38,065 bases of DNA from Verrucomicrobiia bacterium (GTDB lineage Bacteria > Verrucomicrobiota > Verrucomicrobiia > Verrucomicrobiales > DEV007), in contig JAGRPC010000126.1 of the NCBI GenBank assembly GCA_020439925.1, positions 1 through 38,065 of the forward strand, given 5' to 3'. Every line of letters starts with the position of its first letter. The stretch's first letter is position 1. Of the stretch, positions 25,833 to 34,160 are shown piece by piece. The position numbers and the translations under genes are program-made. The notes below the pieces were generated by a model. That model worked only from the letters and a program-made list of their open reading frames with translations, had not been told where the DNA came from and searched no databases.

Positions 25833-27955
25833 GCGAGGCCCCCAACCAACGGGACGAGGGCAGGGAAGAACGGGCCACCTTCTGGGAAGCCTTCGTGTTC
25901 TTCTCCACGACACTCGTGATCACCGGAGTCGGAGCCTATCTCATGGCCGACTATCTCTGGGAACTTGGTTGGCGATCCTCCTCGACCGCCCTCTGGATCC
26001 TTTTCACCCTTCTCTTCGGGTATCTCGCCTTCGGATTCTGCCACGCGTTCTTCGGCTTTCTCCTCCGCCGCCTCCACCTTCCCTTCGCCCATATGCCCCG
26101 GGTCGACGAAGAAGCCTCGACCCTCCAGGATTTCGACCATACCCCGAGGGTCGCCATCATCATTCCCGTCTACAACGAACCCGTTGACCGGGTATTCGCG
26201 GGCATTCGCGCCATTTTCGACTCGGTCATGCGAAGCTCCCAGGGAGATGCCTTCGATTTCTTCATTCTCTCGGATTCGAATCAACCGGAGCAATGGGTCA
26301 TCGAGGAGGCCGCCTGGCTCACCCTGCTCCGTGACCCGAAAGCCCAGGATCGCGTCTTCTACCGTCGCCGCCCTGACAACTACGCAAAAAAGAGCGGCAA
26401 CGTGGCCGACTTCTGCCGCACTTGGGGAGATCATTATCGCTACATGATCGTTCTCGACGCGGACAGCATCATGACCGGGGAAACCCTCGTCGAACTCTAT
26501 CTGCGGATGGAGTCCAATCCCCGCGTCGCCCTGATCCAGACGGCGCCGGCACTGGTCAACGGAGAGTCCCTCTTCGGCCGCATGCAGCAGTTCGCGAACC
26601 GGCTCTACGGACCCGTCTTCATGGAGGGCCTCGCCTTCTGGCAGCAGAATGGAGGGAACTTCTGGGGTCACAACGCCATCATCCGCTTGCGCCCTTTCAT
26701 GGAGCATTGCGACCTCCCCCAGTTGCCCGGGAGAAAGCCTTTCGGAGGCCACATCCTCTCCCATGACTTTGTCGAGGCCGGTCTCCTCCGCCGTGCCGGA
26801 TGGGAGGTCTGGCTCGCCCACGACCTCGGCGGGAGTTACGAAGAGGGACCGCAGAGTCTCATCGATTCCGCGATCCGCGATCGTCGCTGGTGCCAGGGAA
26901 ACCTGCAGCACGGACTCCTTCTCTTTGCCCGTGGACTCCGTGGAAAGACGCGGGTCCACCTCGCGAACGGCATCCTCGGATACGTCGCCTCGCCTCTGTG
27001 GCTGCTTTTCATGGTTATCGCCTTCTGGCGTGGCTACGCCGGAGGACCGGAATCCCTGGTCGCCAGCGATTCCACTCCCCAGGCGTTTGCGGTCTTCATC
27101 CTCACGCTGGTCCTGCTCTTCGCGCCGAAACTTCTCTGCCTCGTCGATGTGGCCTTCGACCGAGAGCGACGCCGAGGATTCGGCGGGATTTTCAACGCCG
27201 CCACCGGAGCGTTCGTCGAAACTCTTTTTTCCGCGTTGATCGCTCCGGTGATGATGCTCTTCCACACCCGCTTCGTGATCTGGAACCTCATCGGCAAGAC
27301 CGTAGGTTGGAACGCCCAGCGAAGGGGGGCCCAGGGAACCTCGTGGGACGAAGCCATCTCCGTTCACGGCATTCACACCCTCGTGGGAATCGGGATCGGC
27401 CTGTTCACCGGCTTCACCAACCTCACGCTCTTCGCCTGGCTTTCCCCCGTACTCGCCGGACTCTGGTTCAGCATTCCCGTTTCCGTCTGGACCAGCCGAC
27501 TCGAGCTGGGGCTTCACGCCAGACGGGAAAAACTCTTTCTCGTTCCCGAGGAGTCCTCACCGCCCCGTGAAGTCGTCGAGGCGGTGAATCCTTCGGGCGA
27601 GCCCGACACCCGCCAATACCGGGGAATCACTTCTGCGGTTCTCGATCCCTTTCTCAACGCCGTCCACGTTTCCCTGCTGCGTCGCAACCGGCGCCGCCTC
27701 ATGACCGGACAGAAGGTTTACGGGGAAACGGCGGGCACGACTATCCCGACTTCCGGGGAGTCTAGGGCGCGAAGACTACTCGCTGAAAAGCTCCTCCTCG
27801 AAGGACCCAGGGCACTCGACACGGCAGAAACCCTGTCGGTGCTCTCCGACATCGACAACATGCTCTGGCTTCATCGGCAGGCGTGGCTGCGTCCCAACAA
27901 GGACCTGGCGCCCTGGTGGCAACAGGCGATCAGGGAAACGTCGGCAGCGGTCTGA
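25829..27955 (+). CDS. opgH: Glucan biosynthesis glucosyltransferase OpgH/MdoH
   Basis: 708 residues, inner-membrane family 2 glycosyltransferase that polymerises UDP-glucose into osmoregulated periplasmic glucan. Two N-terminal membrane helices precede the GT2 domain (IPVYNEP near 115; DADS at 210-213; the conserved GGHILSHDFVEAGLLRRAGW block; RDRRWCQGN with W354). Several membrane helices follow (about 370-555), then a cytoplasmic tail. The similarity to E. coli OpgH is strong in the active site. E. coli OpgH is longer (847 residues) with a bigger N-terminal region that here seems shortened. opgG, the usual periplasmic partner, is absent from this neighbourhood; instead a small membrane protein is coupled upstream. 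The ATG at 25829 is set by the overlap. Confidence 0.93.
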   Translation: MSEAPNQRDEGREERATFWEAFVFFSTTLVITGVGAYLMADYLWELGWRSSSTALWILFTLLFGYLAFGFCHAFFGFLLRRLHLPFAHMPRVDEEASTLQDFDHTPRVAIIIPVYNEPVDRVFAGIRAIFDSVMRSSQGDAFDFFILSDSNQPEQWVIEEAAWLTLLRDPKAQDRVFYRRRPDNYAKKSGNVADFCRTWGDHYRYMIVLDADSIMTGETLVELYLRMESNPRVALIQTAPALVNGESLFGRMQQFANRLYGPVFMEGLAFWQQNGGNFWGHNAIIRLRPFMEHCDLPQLPGRKPFGGHILSHDFVEAGLLRRAGWEVWLAHDLGGSYEEGPQSLIDSAIRDRRWCQGNLQHGLLLFARGLRGKTRVHLANGILGYVASPLWLLFMVIAFWRGYAGGPESLVASDSTPQAFAVFILTLVLLFAPKLLCLVDVAFDRERRRGFGGIFNAATGAFVETLFSALIAPVMMLFHTRFVIWNLIGKTVGWNAQRRGAQGTSWDEAISVHGIHTLVGIGIGLFTGFTNLTLFAWLSPVLAGLWFSIPVSVWTSRLELGLHARREKLFLVPEESSPPREVVEAVNPSGEPDTRQYRGITSAVLDPFLNAVHVSLLRRNRRRLMTGQKVYGETAGTTIPTSGESRARRLLAEKLLLEGPRALDTAETLSVLSDIDNMLWLHRQAWLRPNKDLAPWWQQAIRETSAAV

Positions 27956-27976
27956 TCGCACTCAAGTCAAGAGGGT

Positions 27977-27995
27977 GGGTCGCGACACTCGACCC
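27977..27995 (+). repeat. Hairpin after opgH
   Basis: GGGTCG (27977-27982), 7-nt loop, CGACCC (27990-27995), flanked by GAGGG and TCTCG. It sits just past the opgH stop but no T-run follows, so termination is doubtful; it may only stabilise the 3' end. Confidence 0.35.
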
Positions 27996-28051
27996 TCTCG
28001 ACTCACCCCCCCGACTCGCGCCATCGCGCAAGAAATGCGTGGTGTTCCACA

Positions 28052-28080
28052 TTTACGATTCCCGCGAAAAACGCTAGATT
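28052..28080 (+). promoter_or_regulatory. Candidate promoter of the cytochrome c-DUF3500 operon
   Basis: TTTACG (28052-28057), 17 nt, TAGATT (28075-28080). The -10 ends 7 nt before the ATG at 28088, predicting a leaderless mRNA. Confidence 0.5.
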
Positions 28081-28087
28081 CGCATCG

Positions 28088-28525
28088 ATGATGTCGCCCG
28101 CTCTCCGCCTTCTCGCCGGTTTCCTGGTTTTGTTTGTTGCAGTGTCCCTGGTCGCCCAGGATGAATCGGACGAAGCGAAGACCGTTTTCCCGGCCGGCAA
28201 GGCGGAAGCCGGCATGGGCATCTTTGTGGAAAAGGGATGCTACCAGTGCCACAGCGCCGGCTCGACGAAACTCCCTCCGGTCGACCTCGCACCGCGTCTC
28301 GTCATTGAACTCGGTGGCGATGTCCACCGCAAATGGACCCGCGACGATTACGCCAGGGCGATCATGGATCCGAACCACCTCGTCGCGGAAGACTACAAGA
28401 TTGCCATGATTCGCCTGGGGGATCATTTCAAAGCGGAAAACTCCCCCATGCCCACTTTTGCCGATGTCCTCAAAGTCACCGAACTGGTCGACCTCGTCAG
28501 TTTCCTCGACAGCCTCACCAAATAA
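28088..28525 (+). CDS. Small exported cytochrome c
   Basis: 145 residues: signal peptide (1 to about 24, ending VAQDE), then a single class I cytochrome c domain with CYQCH (C51, C54, H55) and a probable methionine ligand in SPMPTFAD near 120. It would carry electrons in the periplasm. It resembles the cytochromes that serve PVC redox enzymes rather than respiratory oxidases. Two adjacent ATGs (28088, 28091) are possible starts. The DUF3500 gene follows after 19 nt, so the two form an operon. Confidence 0.88.
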   Translation: MMSPALRLLAGFLVLFVAVSLVAQDESDEAKTVFPAGKAEAGMGIFVEKGCYQCHSAGSTKLPPVDLAPRLVIELGGDVHRKWTRDDYARAIMDPNHLVAEDYKIAMIRLGDHFKAENSPMPTFADVLKVTELVDLVSFLDSLTK

Positions 28526-28544
28526 CCCCCGACCCTGCCGCGCC

Positions 28545-29525
28545 ATGATCCATCGTCGTGAATTCCTCCGCCGCTCCCTCTGCTCCGGTGCCGCCCTCGC
28601 CGGTCTTCCCCTGATCGGAGCGGAGACCTCCACCTCCAGTCCCGCTACATCGGAGACCCTCGTCAAGACCCTCTTCGACACTCTCTCCGAAACCCAGCGT
28701 CAGGCCCTCGTCTTCGACTTCGACAATCCGCTGCGGACGAAGATCTCGAACAACTGGCACATCACCGAGCAACGCATCGGAAACTTCCTCAATGCGGACC
28801 AGAATGCGATGGTCCGCGAGATCTTTCTGAAGGCACACAGCGAGGAGTATGCGGAGACCGTTCTCAATCAGGTCGCCCACGACAGCGGCAAAGCCGGATT
28901 TGGAGACTCCTCGATCGCGATCTTCGGAGAACCCGGAACGGGCAAGTTCGAGTTCGTTCTTACGGGAAGGCACTGCACCCGTCGCATCGACGGAGACTCC
29001 GTGGCCGGCAAAGCCTTCGGCGGTCCGATCTTTTACGGTCACGCCGCAGAGAGCTTCAACGAAGGTCCCGAACACAAGGGCAATGCCTACTGGTATCAGG
29101 CACAATCCGCCAACAAGGTATTCCAGATGCTCGACGGCAAACAAAGGGAAAGCGCGCTCGCTCCGAAGGAAGCCCCCGACAACGCGGCCACGATCCAGTT
29201 GAAACGCCAGGCGGGCGATCTCCCCGGACTTGCTTTCTCCGACATGAGTTCCGACCAGAAGGACGGCGTTCGAGCCGTCTTAAAAGACCTCCTCATGCCC
29301 TTCCGCGAATCCGACAGGGAGGAGTCGATGAAGCTGATTGAAAAGGGAGGAGTCGACAACCTCCACCTCGTTTTCTATCAATCCGGCGACATCGGCAACG
29401 ATGGGGTCTGGGACAACTGGCGCCTCGAAGGACCGCACATGGTCTGGTATTTCCGAGGCGCTCCGCACGTCCACACCTGGGTCCACGTTTCCGACCCGGA
29501 AACTCCGCGCGAACCGCGGGCGTGA
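28545..29525 (+). CDS. Tat-exported DUF3500 protein
   Basis: 326 residues. The Tat-like leader HRREFLRRSLCSGAALAGL is followed by DUF3500 features: LSETQRQALVFDFDNPLRTK, NNWHITEQRIG, a phenylalanine-rich strand FEFVLTGRHCTRRIDGD, GPIFYGHAAESFNEG, and a C-terminal WYFRGAPHVHTWVHVSDP. The clustered histidines (RHCTRR, YGHA, HVHTWVHV) suggest metal binding, which is inference. The family has no proven reaction. Placed 19 nt after the cytochrome c gene, it may be a periplasmic redox partner. It converges with the COG2509 gene 24 nt away. Confidence 0.85.
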   Translation: MIHRREFLRRSLCSGAALAGLPLIGAETSTSSPATSETLVKTLFDTLSETQRQALVFDFDNPLRTKISNNWHITEQRIGNFLNADQNAMVREIFLKAHSEEYAETVLNQVAHDSGKAGFGDSSIAIFGEPGTGKFEFVLTGRHCTRRIDGDSVAGKAFGGPIFYGHAAESFNEGPEHKGNAYWYQAQSANKVFQMLDGKQRESALAPKEAPDNAATIQLKRQAGDLPGLAFSDMSSDQKDGVRAVLKDLLMPFRESDREESMKLIEKGGVDNLHLVFYQSGDIGNDGVWDNWRLEGPHMVWYFRGAPHVHTWVHVSDPETPREPRA

Positions 29526-29549
29526 AGCGAGCGTGACTTCCGACAACTC

Positions 29550-31130
29550 TCAGACGAGACGTTCCGCGCAACGCATCCCGTCGAGGGCCGCACTGACAAT
29601 CCCCCCGGCAAAGCCGGCTCCCTCCCCGCAAGGGAACAAGCCCTTCACTTGGGGGTGCTGGAGGGTGTCCGGGTCGCGGGGAATCCGCACCGGAGAACTG
29701 GTTCGCGTCTCGAATCCGATCAGTCCGGCTTCCTCACCGGTGAATCCAGGCATGCGTTTTCCAAAGAGCTTGAGCCCTTCGCGCATCCTCGAGACGATGA
29801 ACGGCGGAAGCAGTTCGTCGAGCCGGGCAGGCTTCAGTCCGGGTTTGTAGCTCGTCCCGGGGAGGGAATCCGAATCCCTCCTCGCCATGAAGTCGATGAC
29901 TCGCTGTCCCGGAGCAGTCTGCCCTCCCCCGCCGGCCTCCTTGGCGAGCCGTTCGAGGTGTTTCTGGAAAGCCACTCCCGCAAGAATGCCGTGTTCTTCG
30001 CTGAATCCGGCCGTGTCCTCAGGCTCGACCGTGACGACGAGCCCGCTGTTCGCGAACGGCGAGTCGCGGCGAGAGAGACTCATGCCATTGACGACCACCT
30101 CGTCGTTTTCCGTGGCCGAGGGAACGATGAACCCGCCGGGACACATGCAGAACGAGTGAACTCCCCGGTCCCTGATCTTGGTTGCCACCGTGTAGCTGGC
30201 GGCCGGGAGAAGACGAGGACGTTCGAGCCCCCTTTCGTAATGGTATTGCAGACTGTCGATGAGGCCCTGGGGATGCTCAATGCGGACACCGACGGCAAAA
30301 GGCTTCTGTTCGAGTCGTATCTTTCTCGCATTGAGAAGGCGATAAATGTCGCGCGCCGAGTGTCCCGTCGCGAGGATGAGGGCGTCTCCGGCGACTTCTT
30401 CACTTCCGTTGACGACGACCCCACGCACGGAATCGCCTTCGATCTGCAGGTCGGTGACTTTTGCTCCGAAACGGACTTCCCCGCCCACCCGGCGGATGCT
30501 TTCGCGGATCGCCTTGACCACGTTGGGCAGCAGGTTTGATCCAATGTGCGGATGGGAGTCGATGAGGATCCGTTCGGGGGCTCCGTGAGCGACGAGGACT
30601 TCGTAGACTTTTCGCACCGGTCCGCGCTTGGTTGCCCGGGTGTAGAGTTTGCCGTCCGAGAAGGTTCCCGCGCCGCCCTCCCCAAAGCAGTAGTTGGAGT
30701 CCTCGATCACGGTGCCGTGGCGCAGGATGGGCGCAAGGTCGTAACGCCGCGAAGAGGCGTCCTTGCCCCGTTCGAGCACCACCGGTCTCCACCCGCGTTC
30801 GATCGCCGTGAGAGCGGCAAAGAGCCCCGCGGGGCCGCTGCCGACGATGATGACGGTCCGGCTCGATCCGAAGACATCGGGCAGTTCGAGGCGGATCTCC
30901 GGTTCCGGCGGCAATTCCTCGTCGATACCGACTTCAAATCGCAACTGAACCTTGATGTCCCGTTTTCGGGCGTCGATGGAATGCTTGCGAAGCCGAAGGG
31001 TGCGGATTCGCCCCGGATGGACATCGAGCTTGCGCGCCACGGCCTTTCGATGGACCGCCGGGTCCTCCGAGAGGGCAAGTGGCAGAATCACATCGACGAA
31101 AACCGTCCCGGAGTCGGAAGGTGTTTTCAT
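29550..31130 (-). CDS. FAD-dependent dehydrogenase of the COG2509 type
   Basis: 526 residues. An N-terminal ~85-residue domain (LDVHPGRIRTLRLRKHSIDARK) is typical of this group, followed by the FAD-binding dinucleotide fold (VIIVGSGPAGLFAAL from about 95; VLERGKD) and GEGGAGTFSDGKLYTR, LATGHSARDIY, FCMCPGGFIVPSA and a C-terminal CGEGAGFAGGIVSAALDG. COG2509 proteins are widespread, cytoplasmic and lack a proven substrate. It lies 13 nt after thiG on the same strand, so the two form an operon; a link to thiamine or sulfur-relay chemistry is possible but only suggested by position. Confidence 0.88.
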   Translation of the reverse strand: MKTPSDSGTVFVDVILPLALSEDPAVHRKAVARKLDVHPGRIRTLRLRKHSIDARKRDIKVQLRFEVGIDEELPPEPEIRLELPDVFGSSRTVIIVGSGPAGLFAALTAIERGWRPVVLERGKDASSRRYDLAPILRHGTVIEDSNYCFGEGGAGTFSDGKLYTRATKRGPVRKVYEVLVAHGAPERILIDSHPHIGSNLLPNVVKAIRESIRRVGGEVRFGAKVTDLQIEGDSVRGVVVNGSEEVAGDALILATGHSARDIYRLLNARKIRLEQKPFAVGVRIEHPQGLIDSLQYHYERGLERPRLLPAASYTVATKIRDRGVHSFCMCPGGFIVPSATENDEVVVNGMSLSRRDSPFANSGLVVTVEPEDTAGFSEEHGILAGVAFQKHLERLAKEAGGGGQTAPGQRVIDFMARRDSDSLPGTSYKPGLKPARLDELLPPFIVSRMREGLKLFGKRMPGFTGEEAGLIGFETRTSSPVRIPRDPDTLQHPQVKGLFPCGEGAGFAGGIVSAALDGMRCAERLV

Positions 31131-31143
31131 CCTGATCGCTCCC

Positions 31144-31941
31144 TCAACCTTCCCCTCCCGGAAAGAGGAACCCCGTCAGCGGACTGCTTGCCGACGCCGC
31201 GGTGGAAATCTCCGGCACCCCGCCCGACTCAAAGGCGATGCGGCCGGCTTCGACGGCCATGCGGAAAGCGCCGGCAACCGCAACCGGATCCCCCGCAATG
31301 GCGATGGCCGTGTTGACAAGTACCGCGTCGGCACCCATTTCAAGCGCTTCGGCGGCATGACTGGGCCTCCCCAGTCCCGCGTCGATCACTACCGGCACGG
31401 TGGCCTGCGCGATGATGATCTCGATCTGGCGCTTCGTCGCGATCCCCTGGTTGGATCCGATGGGGGCTCCGAGTGGCATGACGGTGGCTGTCCCCACATC
31501 CTGGAGCCGCTTCGCCAGCACCGGATCGGCATTGATGTAGGGCAACACGGTGAACCCTTCCCTGACAAGAATCTCAGCAGCCTTGAGAGTCTCGATCGGG
31601 TCTGGCAGCAAGTAGGTGGGATCCGGGTGGATCTCCAGTTTCACCCATTGCGGAAGGCCGGCGGAAGCGGCGAGCCGGGCCAATCGAACCGCTTCCTCCG
31701 CGTTCATCGCTCCCGAGGTGTTCGGAAGAAGGAGGTAACGTTCCGAGTCGATAAAGTCGAGGATATTGGCAAAAGGATCTCCCTTCCCCGTGAGGTCCGC
31801 ACGACGCAGAGCCACCGTGACAATTTCCGTTCCCGAAGCCTCAAGGGCGTCGCGCATGGCTTCGTTCGAGGAAAACTTCCCCGTTCCCAAGAGGAGACGG
31901 GAGGTGAAGGAACGGCCGGCGATGACGAGAGGAGTGGTCAC
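31144..31941 (-). CDS. thiG: Thiazole synthase
   Basis: 265 residues, TIM barrel. It makes the thiazole phosphate of thiamine from 1-deoxyxylulose-5-phosphate, dehydroglycine and ThiS-thiocarboxylate. The Schiff-base lysine is K101 (VKLEIHPD). Other conserved segments: [79 protein letters not shown]. The start is GTG at 31941, aligning with the family. No thiS, thiF, thiH, thiO or thiE occurs nearby and no TPP riboswitch was recognised upstream; instead a terminator-ended RNA precedes it (31990-32104). Confidence 0.95.
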   Translation of the reverse strand: MTTPLVIAGRSFTSRLLLGTGKFSSNEAMRDALEASGTEIVTVALRRADLTGKGDPFANILDFIDSERYLLLPNTSGAMNAEEAVRLARLAASAGLPQWVKLEIHPDPTYLLPDPIETLKAAEILVREGFTVLPYINADPVLAKRLQDVGTATVMPLGAPIGSNQGIATKRQIEIIIAQATVPVVIDAGLGRPSHAAEALEMGADAVLVNTAIAIAGDPVAVAGAFRMAVEAGRIAFESGGVPEISTAASASSPLTGFLFPGGEG

Positions 31942-31989
31942 GGGAGAGGAACGAGGGGGGAAACTAAGGGAAGCTCCCAAAAGCTCCAC

Positions 31990-32026
31990 AAAAAAACCTC
32001 TCCGATTTCTCGGAGAGGTCCTTTTT
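31990..32026. terminator. Strong bidirectional intrinsic terminator
   Basis: Perfect 10-bp stem ACCTCTCCGA (31996-32005) / TCGGAGAGGT (32010-32019) with loop TTTC. On the minus strand six Ts follow (31995-31990 plus one stem-edge T); on the plus strand CCTTTTTG follows. It should stop readthrough from mscL and end the candidate RNA before thiG. Confidence 0.85.
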
Positions 32027-32104
32027 GATTCGCAAGCCCGCACAACCAGGCTTACCACAACAACCAAGCAATGAAACTCTGGGCGACGTCGCCCTCAAAA
32101 CAAC
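31990..32104 (-). ncRNA. Candidate structured small RNA or attenuator leader upstream of thiG
   Basis: A promoter-like TGGACG-17-TAAGTT (32139-32111) predicts transcription from about 32104. The ~115-nt product would contain a perfect 14-nt palindrome GGGCGACGTCGCCC (32094-32081), a hairpin AAGCC-N10-GGCTT (32052-32033) and a 10-bp terminator stem (32019-31996) followed by Ts. No convincing coding frame lies in it. It ends about 50 nt before the thiG GTG, so it could be a free sRNA or a leader that attenuates thiG. It does not match the TPP, SRP, 6S or tmRNA patterns that I can recall. Confidence 0.4.
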
Positions 32105-32110
32105 GGTCGG

Positions 32111-32139
32111 AACTTACCAGTTTTCAAAAACCCCGTCCA
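32111..32139 (-). promoter_or_regulatory. Candidate promoter of the RNA upstream of thiG
   Basis: On the minus strand TGGACG (32139-32134), 17 nt, TAAGTT (32116-32111). The -10 hexamer is identical to that of the Lrp/AhbAB-like gene. The flanks (32120-32188) are unusually AT-rich for the window. Confidence 0.4.
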
Positions 32140-32188
32140 TCTTTTTTGCAAAAACGGAGAAAAGTTTTTAGATTTTTCTCAAATCTGA

Positions 32189-32629
32189 TCAGGATTTCTG
32201 GTTTTTCAGGAGATCGCGGATCTCGGTGAGCAGGACAATGTCTGCGGACGGTGCCGCCGGCTCGGCAGGGGCTTCATCCTTTTTCTTCAGGGCGGCCATG
32301 AATTTCTTGATCACGATAAAGAGGACCAGCGCGAGAATGAGAAAGCTGATGAATGAGGTGATGAAGTTGCCATAGGTGAGGAGAACGACCTCCCCCGCTT
32401 CGGCGGCTGCCTTGACGGTTTTTCCTTCGGGGACTTTCCCAAGGGGAATCACCTTGTCGCTGAAATCCACCCCTCCCGTCACGGATCCGATCAGAGGCAT
32501 GAAGATATCGTCGACAAGGCTCTTCACCAGAGTGCCGAACGCCCCACCGATGATGATACCGACGGCCATGTCGATGAGATTGCCCTTGAACGCGAATTCC
32601 TTGAAATCGTTGATGAAGTTTTTGATCAT
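32189..32629 (-). CDS. mscL: Large-conductance mechanosensitive channel
   Basis: 146 residues. The N-terminal helix and TM1 (FKEFAFKGNLIDMAVGIIIGGAFGTLVKSLVDDIFMPLIG) are split here by family motifs FKGN, AVGIIIGGAFG and DDIFMPLIG; TM2 is FITSFISFLILALVLFIVI, then FMAALKKK and a cytoplasmic helix LLTEIRDLLKNQ. Homopentamer of the inner membrane that opens under tension to release solutes on osmotic downshock. The periplasmic loop is a little longer than in E. coli (136 residues). Downstream an AT-rich AGATTT-N5-AAATCT hairpin (32170-32186) may aid termination before the stronger terminator at 31996. Confidence 0.96.
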   Translation of the reverse strand: MIKNFINDFKEFAFKGNLIDMAVGIIIGGAFGTLVKSLVDDIFMPLIGSVTGGVDFSDKVIPLGKVPEGKTVKAAAEAGEVVLLTYGNFITSFISFLILALVLFIVIKKFMAALKKKDEAPAEPAAPSADIVLLTEIRDLLKNQKS

Positions 32630-32711
32630 AGCGTGGCGAGAATGAAAGAATCCTCGCTTTCAGGCAAGCCAAAGCTTTTGCCCCGCCAGAAATCTTCCTC
32701 AGACGCGAATC

Positions 32712-34127
32712 TCACACGCCCTTCGTGAACTTGTCGAAGCCCGTCCAGACAAAATAGACCGCCACCAGCACGATCGAAACGGCGCTGACCCAGAAACCGA
32801 GATCGTAGAACAGGCCAGGCTTCAGTGACTTCGGGAGGCGCCGATAACGAAAATGAACGGCGCTGACGAGGACGAGGAGGAGAATGGCCGCGGTGATGGC
32901 TCCGCCCACGAGAACCATCCATACCGGATCCTTGTAAATGAGCGCCAATACTGCCCAAAGGGCGGGAAAGAAAAAGGCGAAGAACGCAATGGCCCGACCG
33001 CGCGCGACCGGATCGTGATAGTTCAACCAACCTACCGCACTGAACGCATCGGAAAAGAGGCGGCTCCATCCGGCGAGGGCCGAGAACAGCGTGGAGAACA
33101 GCACAAAAAAGGCCCCGGTGAGGAAGGCGACCTCGGCCCATTCACCGAGAGAGTCGGTGTACATCCTCGAGAGGGTTTTGACCATTTCATACCCCTCCGG
33201 TTTCAGTCCCTGGGCATGGAGAATCGCAGCGCCCAGAAGGTAGAACGCGACGGTCATGAACGTATAGACGAGCATGGAGAGAAAGGCGTCCCAGTACATC
33301 ACCCGGATCCAGCCTTTCGCACGGCGGGTCCACTCCGAAGTGTCTTCACGCGGACCGGTGCGGGCGGCATACCCCTTTTCCAACAACCAGTAGTTGTAGG
33401 CCATCACCTCGTCTCCCCCTACCCCGGTGATCCCGAAAGCGGCAACCGCCACTCCCACCACGGCCGCGGGGATTCCGTTCCAGACGGAGAGCCCTTCGGC
33501 AATCTGGCCGCGATTCATGGCAAAGTCGGTCAACTGGACCCCGGCCAGGCAGGCCACGGTGAAGAGGGCAAAAAGCCCGATCATGACGAGGGAAAGTTTT
33601 TCGATAAACTGATACTTCCCGCGGAAAATCATCAGCGAAACCGTGGGCGCGGACACGCAAATCCAGGCCCAGACCGGAACCGAGGGCACGATGATGTTCA
33701 GGATGATTCCCACCCCCCCGATGATGCCGCCGACCTGCAGGGGCTTGATCATCATCATGAGCAGCCACAGCCAGGTCGCCCAGCTCCCTTTTCCAAAATG
33801 AGGGCCCGGCAGTTGATTGAGCGCCTCGAAGGTCGTCTCGCCGGAATGGATCGCGTGTTTCCCGAACTCCAACTGCACAAAGACCTTCACGAGGCAGCTC
33901 ACGATGATGACCCACAGGGCAACAAAGCCCGCTTCTGCTCCGAGAGCGGTCGTGGCAATCAACTCTCCCGAACCGACAATGGATGCCGAAAGAATGAAAC
34001 CGGGCCCCAGATAGCGGACCATCCCTCCGAAGGAAGAAGGAGGATCCTGGACAAGGCTCCTGTCGACGGCGTAGGGATCGGCGGTCACGTTTTGATTTTC
34101 GGTTTTGCTGATGTTAATGGCCGGCAA
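32712..34127 (-). CDS. Nramp-fold membrane transporter lacking the canonical metal-binding motifs
   Basis: 471 residues with about 11 membrane helices. The N-terminal part aligns with Nramp TM1-TM3 (YLGPGFILSASIVGSGELIATTALGA, ALWVIIVSCLVKVFVQ), but the Asp-Pro-Gly-Asn of TM1 is here G-S-G-E (52-55) and the TM6 Met-Pro-His region reads GITGVGGDEVMAYNYW. Such divergent members, common in planctomycetes and verrucomicrobia, are annotated as Nramp family, but metal specificity cannot be assumed; transport of Mg2+ or another solute is possible. The start is TTG at 34127; GTG at 34088 is an alternative. It lies 33 nt after the sialate O-acetylesterase gene and is probably co-transcribed with it. 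Confidence 0.8.
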   Translation of the reverse strand: MPAINISKTENQNVTADPYAVDRSLVQDPPSSFGGMVRYLGPGFILSASIVGSGELIATTALGAEAGFVALWVIIVSCLVKVFVQLEFGKHAIHSGETTFEALNQLPGPHFGKGSWATWLWLLMMMIKPLQVGGIIGGVGIILNIIVPSVPVWAWICVSAPTVSLMIFRGKYQFIEKLSLVMIGLFALFTVACLAGVQLTDFAMNRGQIAEGLSVWNGIPAAVVGVAVAAFGITGVGGDEVMAYNYWLLEKGYAARTGPREDTSEWTRRAKGWIRVMYWDAFLSMLVYTFMTVAFYLLGAAILHAQGLKPEGYEMVKTLSRMYTDSLGEWAEVAFLTGAFFVLFSTLFSALAGWSRLFSDAFSAVGWLNYHDPVARGRAIAFFAFFFPALWAVLALIYKDPVWMVLVGGAITAAILLLVLVSAVHFRYRRLPKSLKPGLFYDLGFWVSAVSIVLVAVYFVWTGFDKFTKGV

Positions 34128-34160
34128 CCGGCGTTTCCATGAGTGGCCCAGCGGATTCCC

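Noticed and set aside
31942-32188. TPP riboswitch before thiG
   Set aside because: Neither the CTGAGA nor the ACCTGATCTGG-type conserved segments of the THI element could be found on the minus strand.
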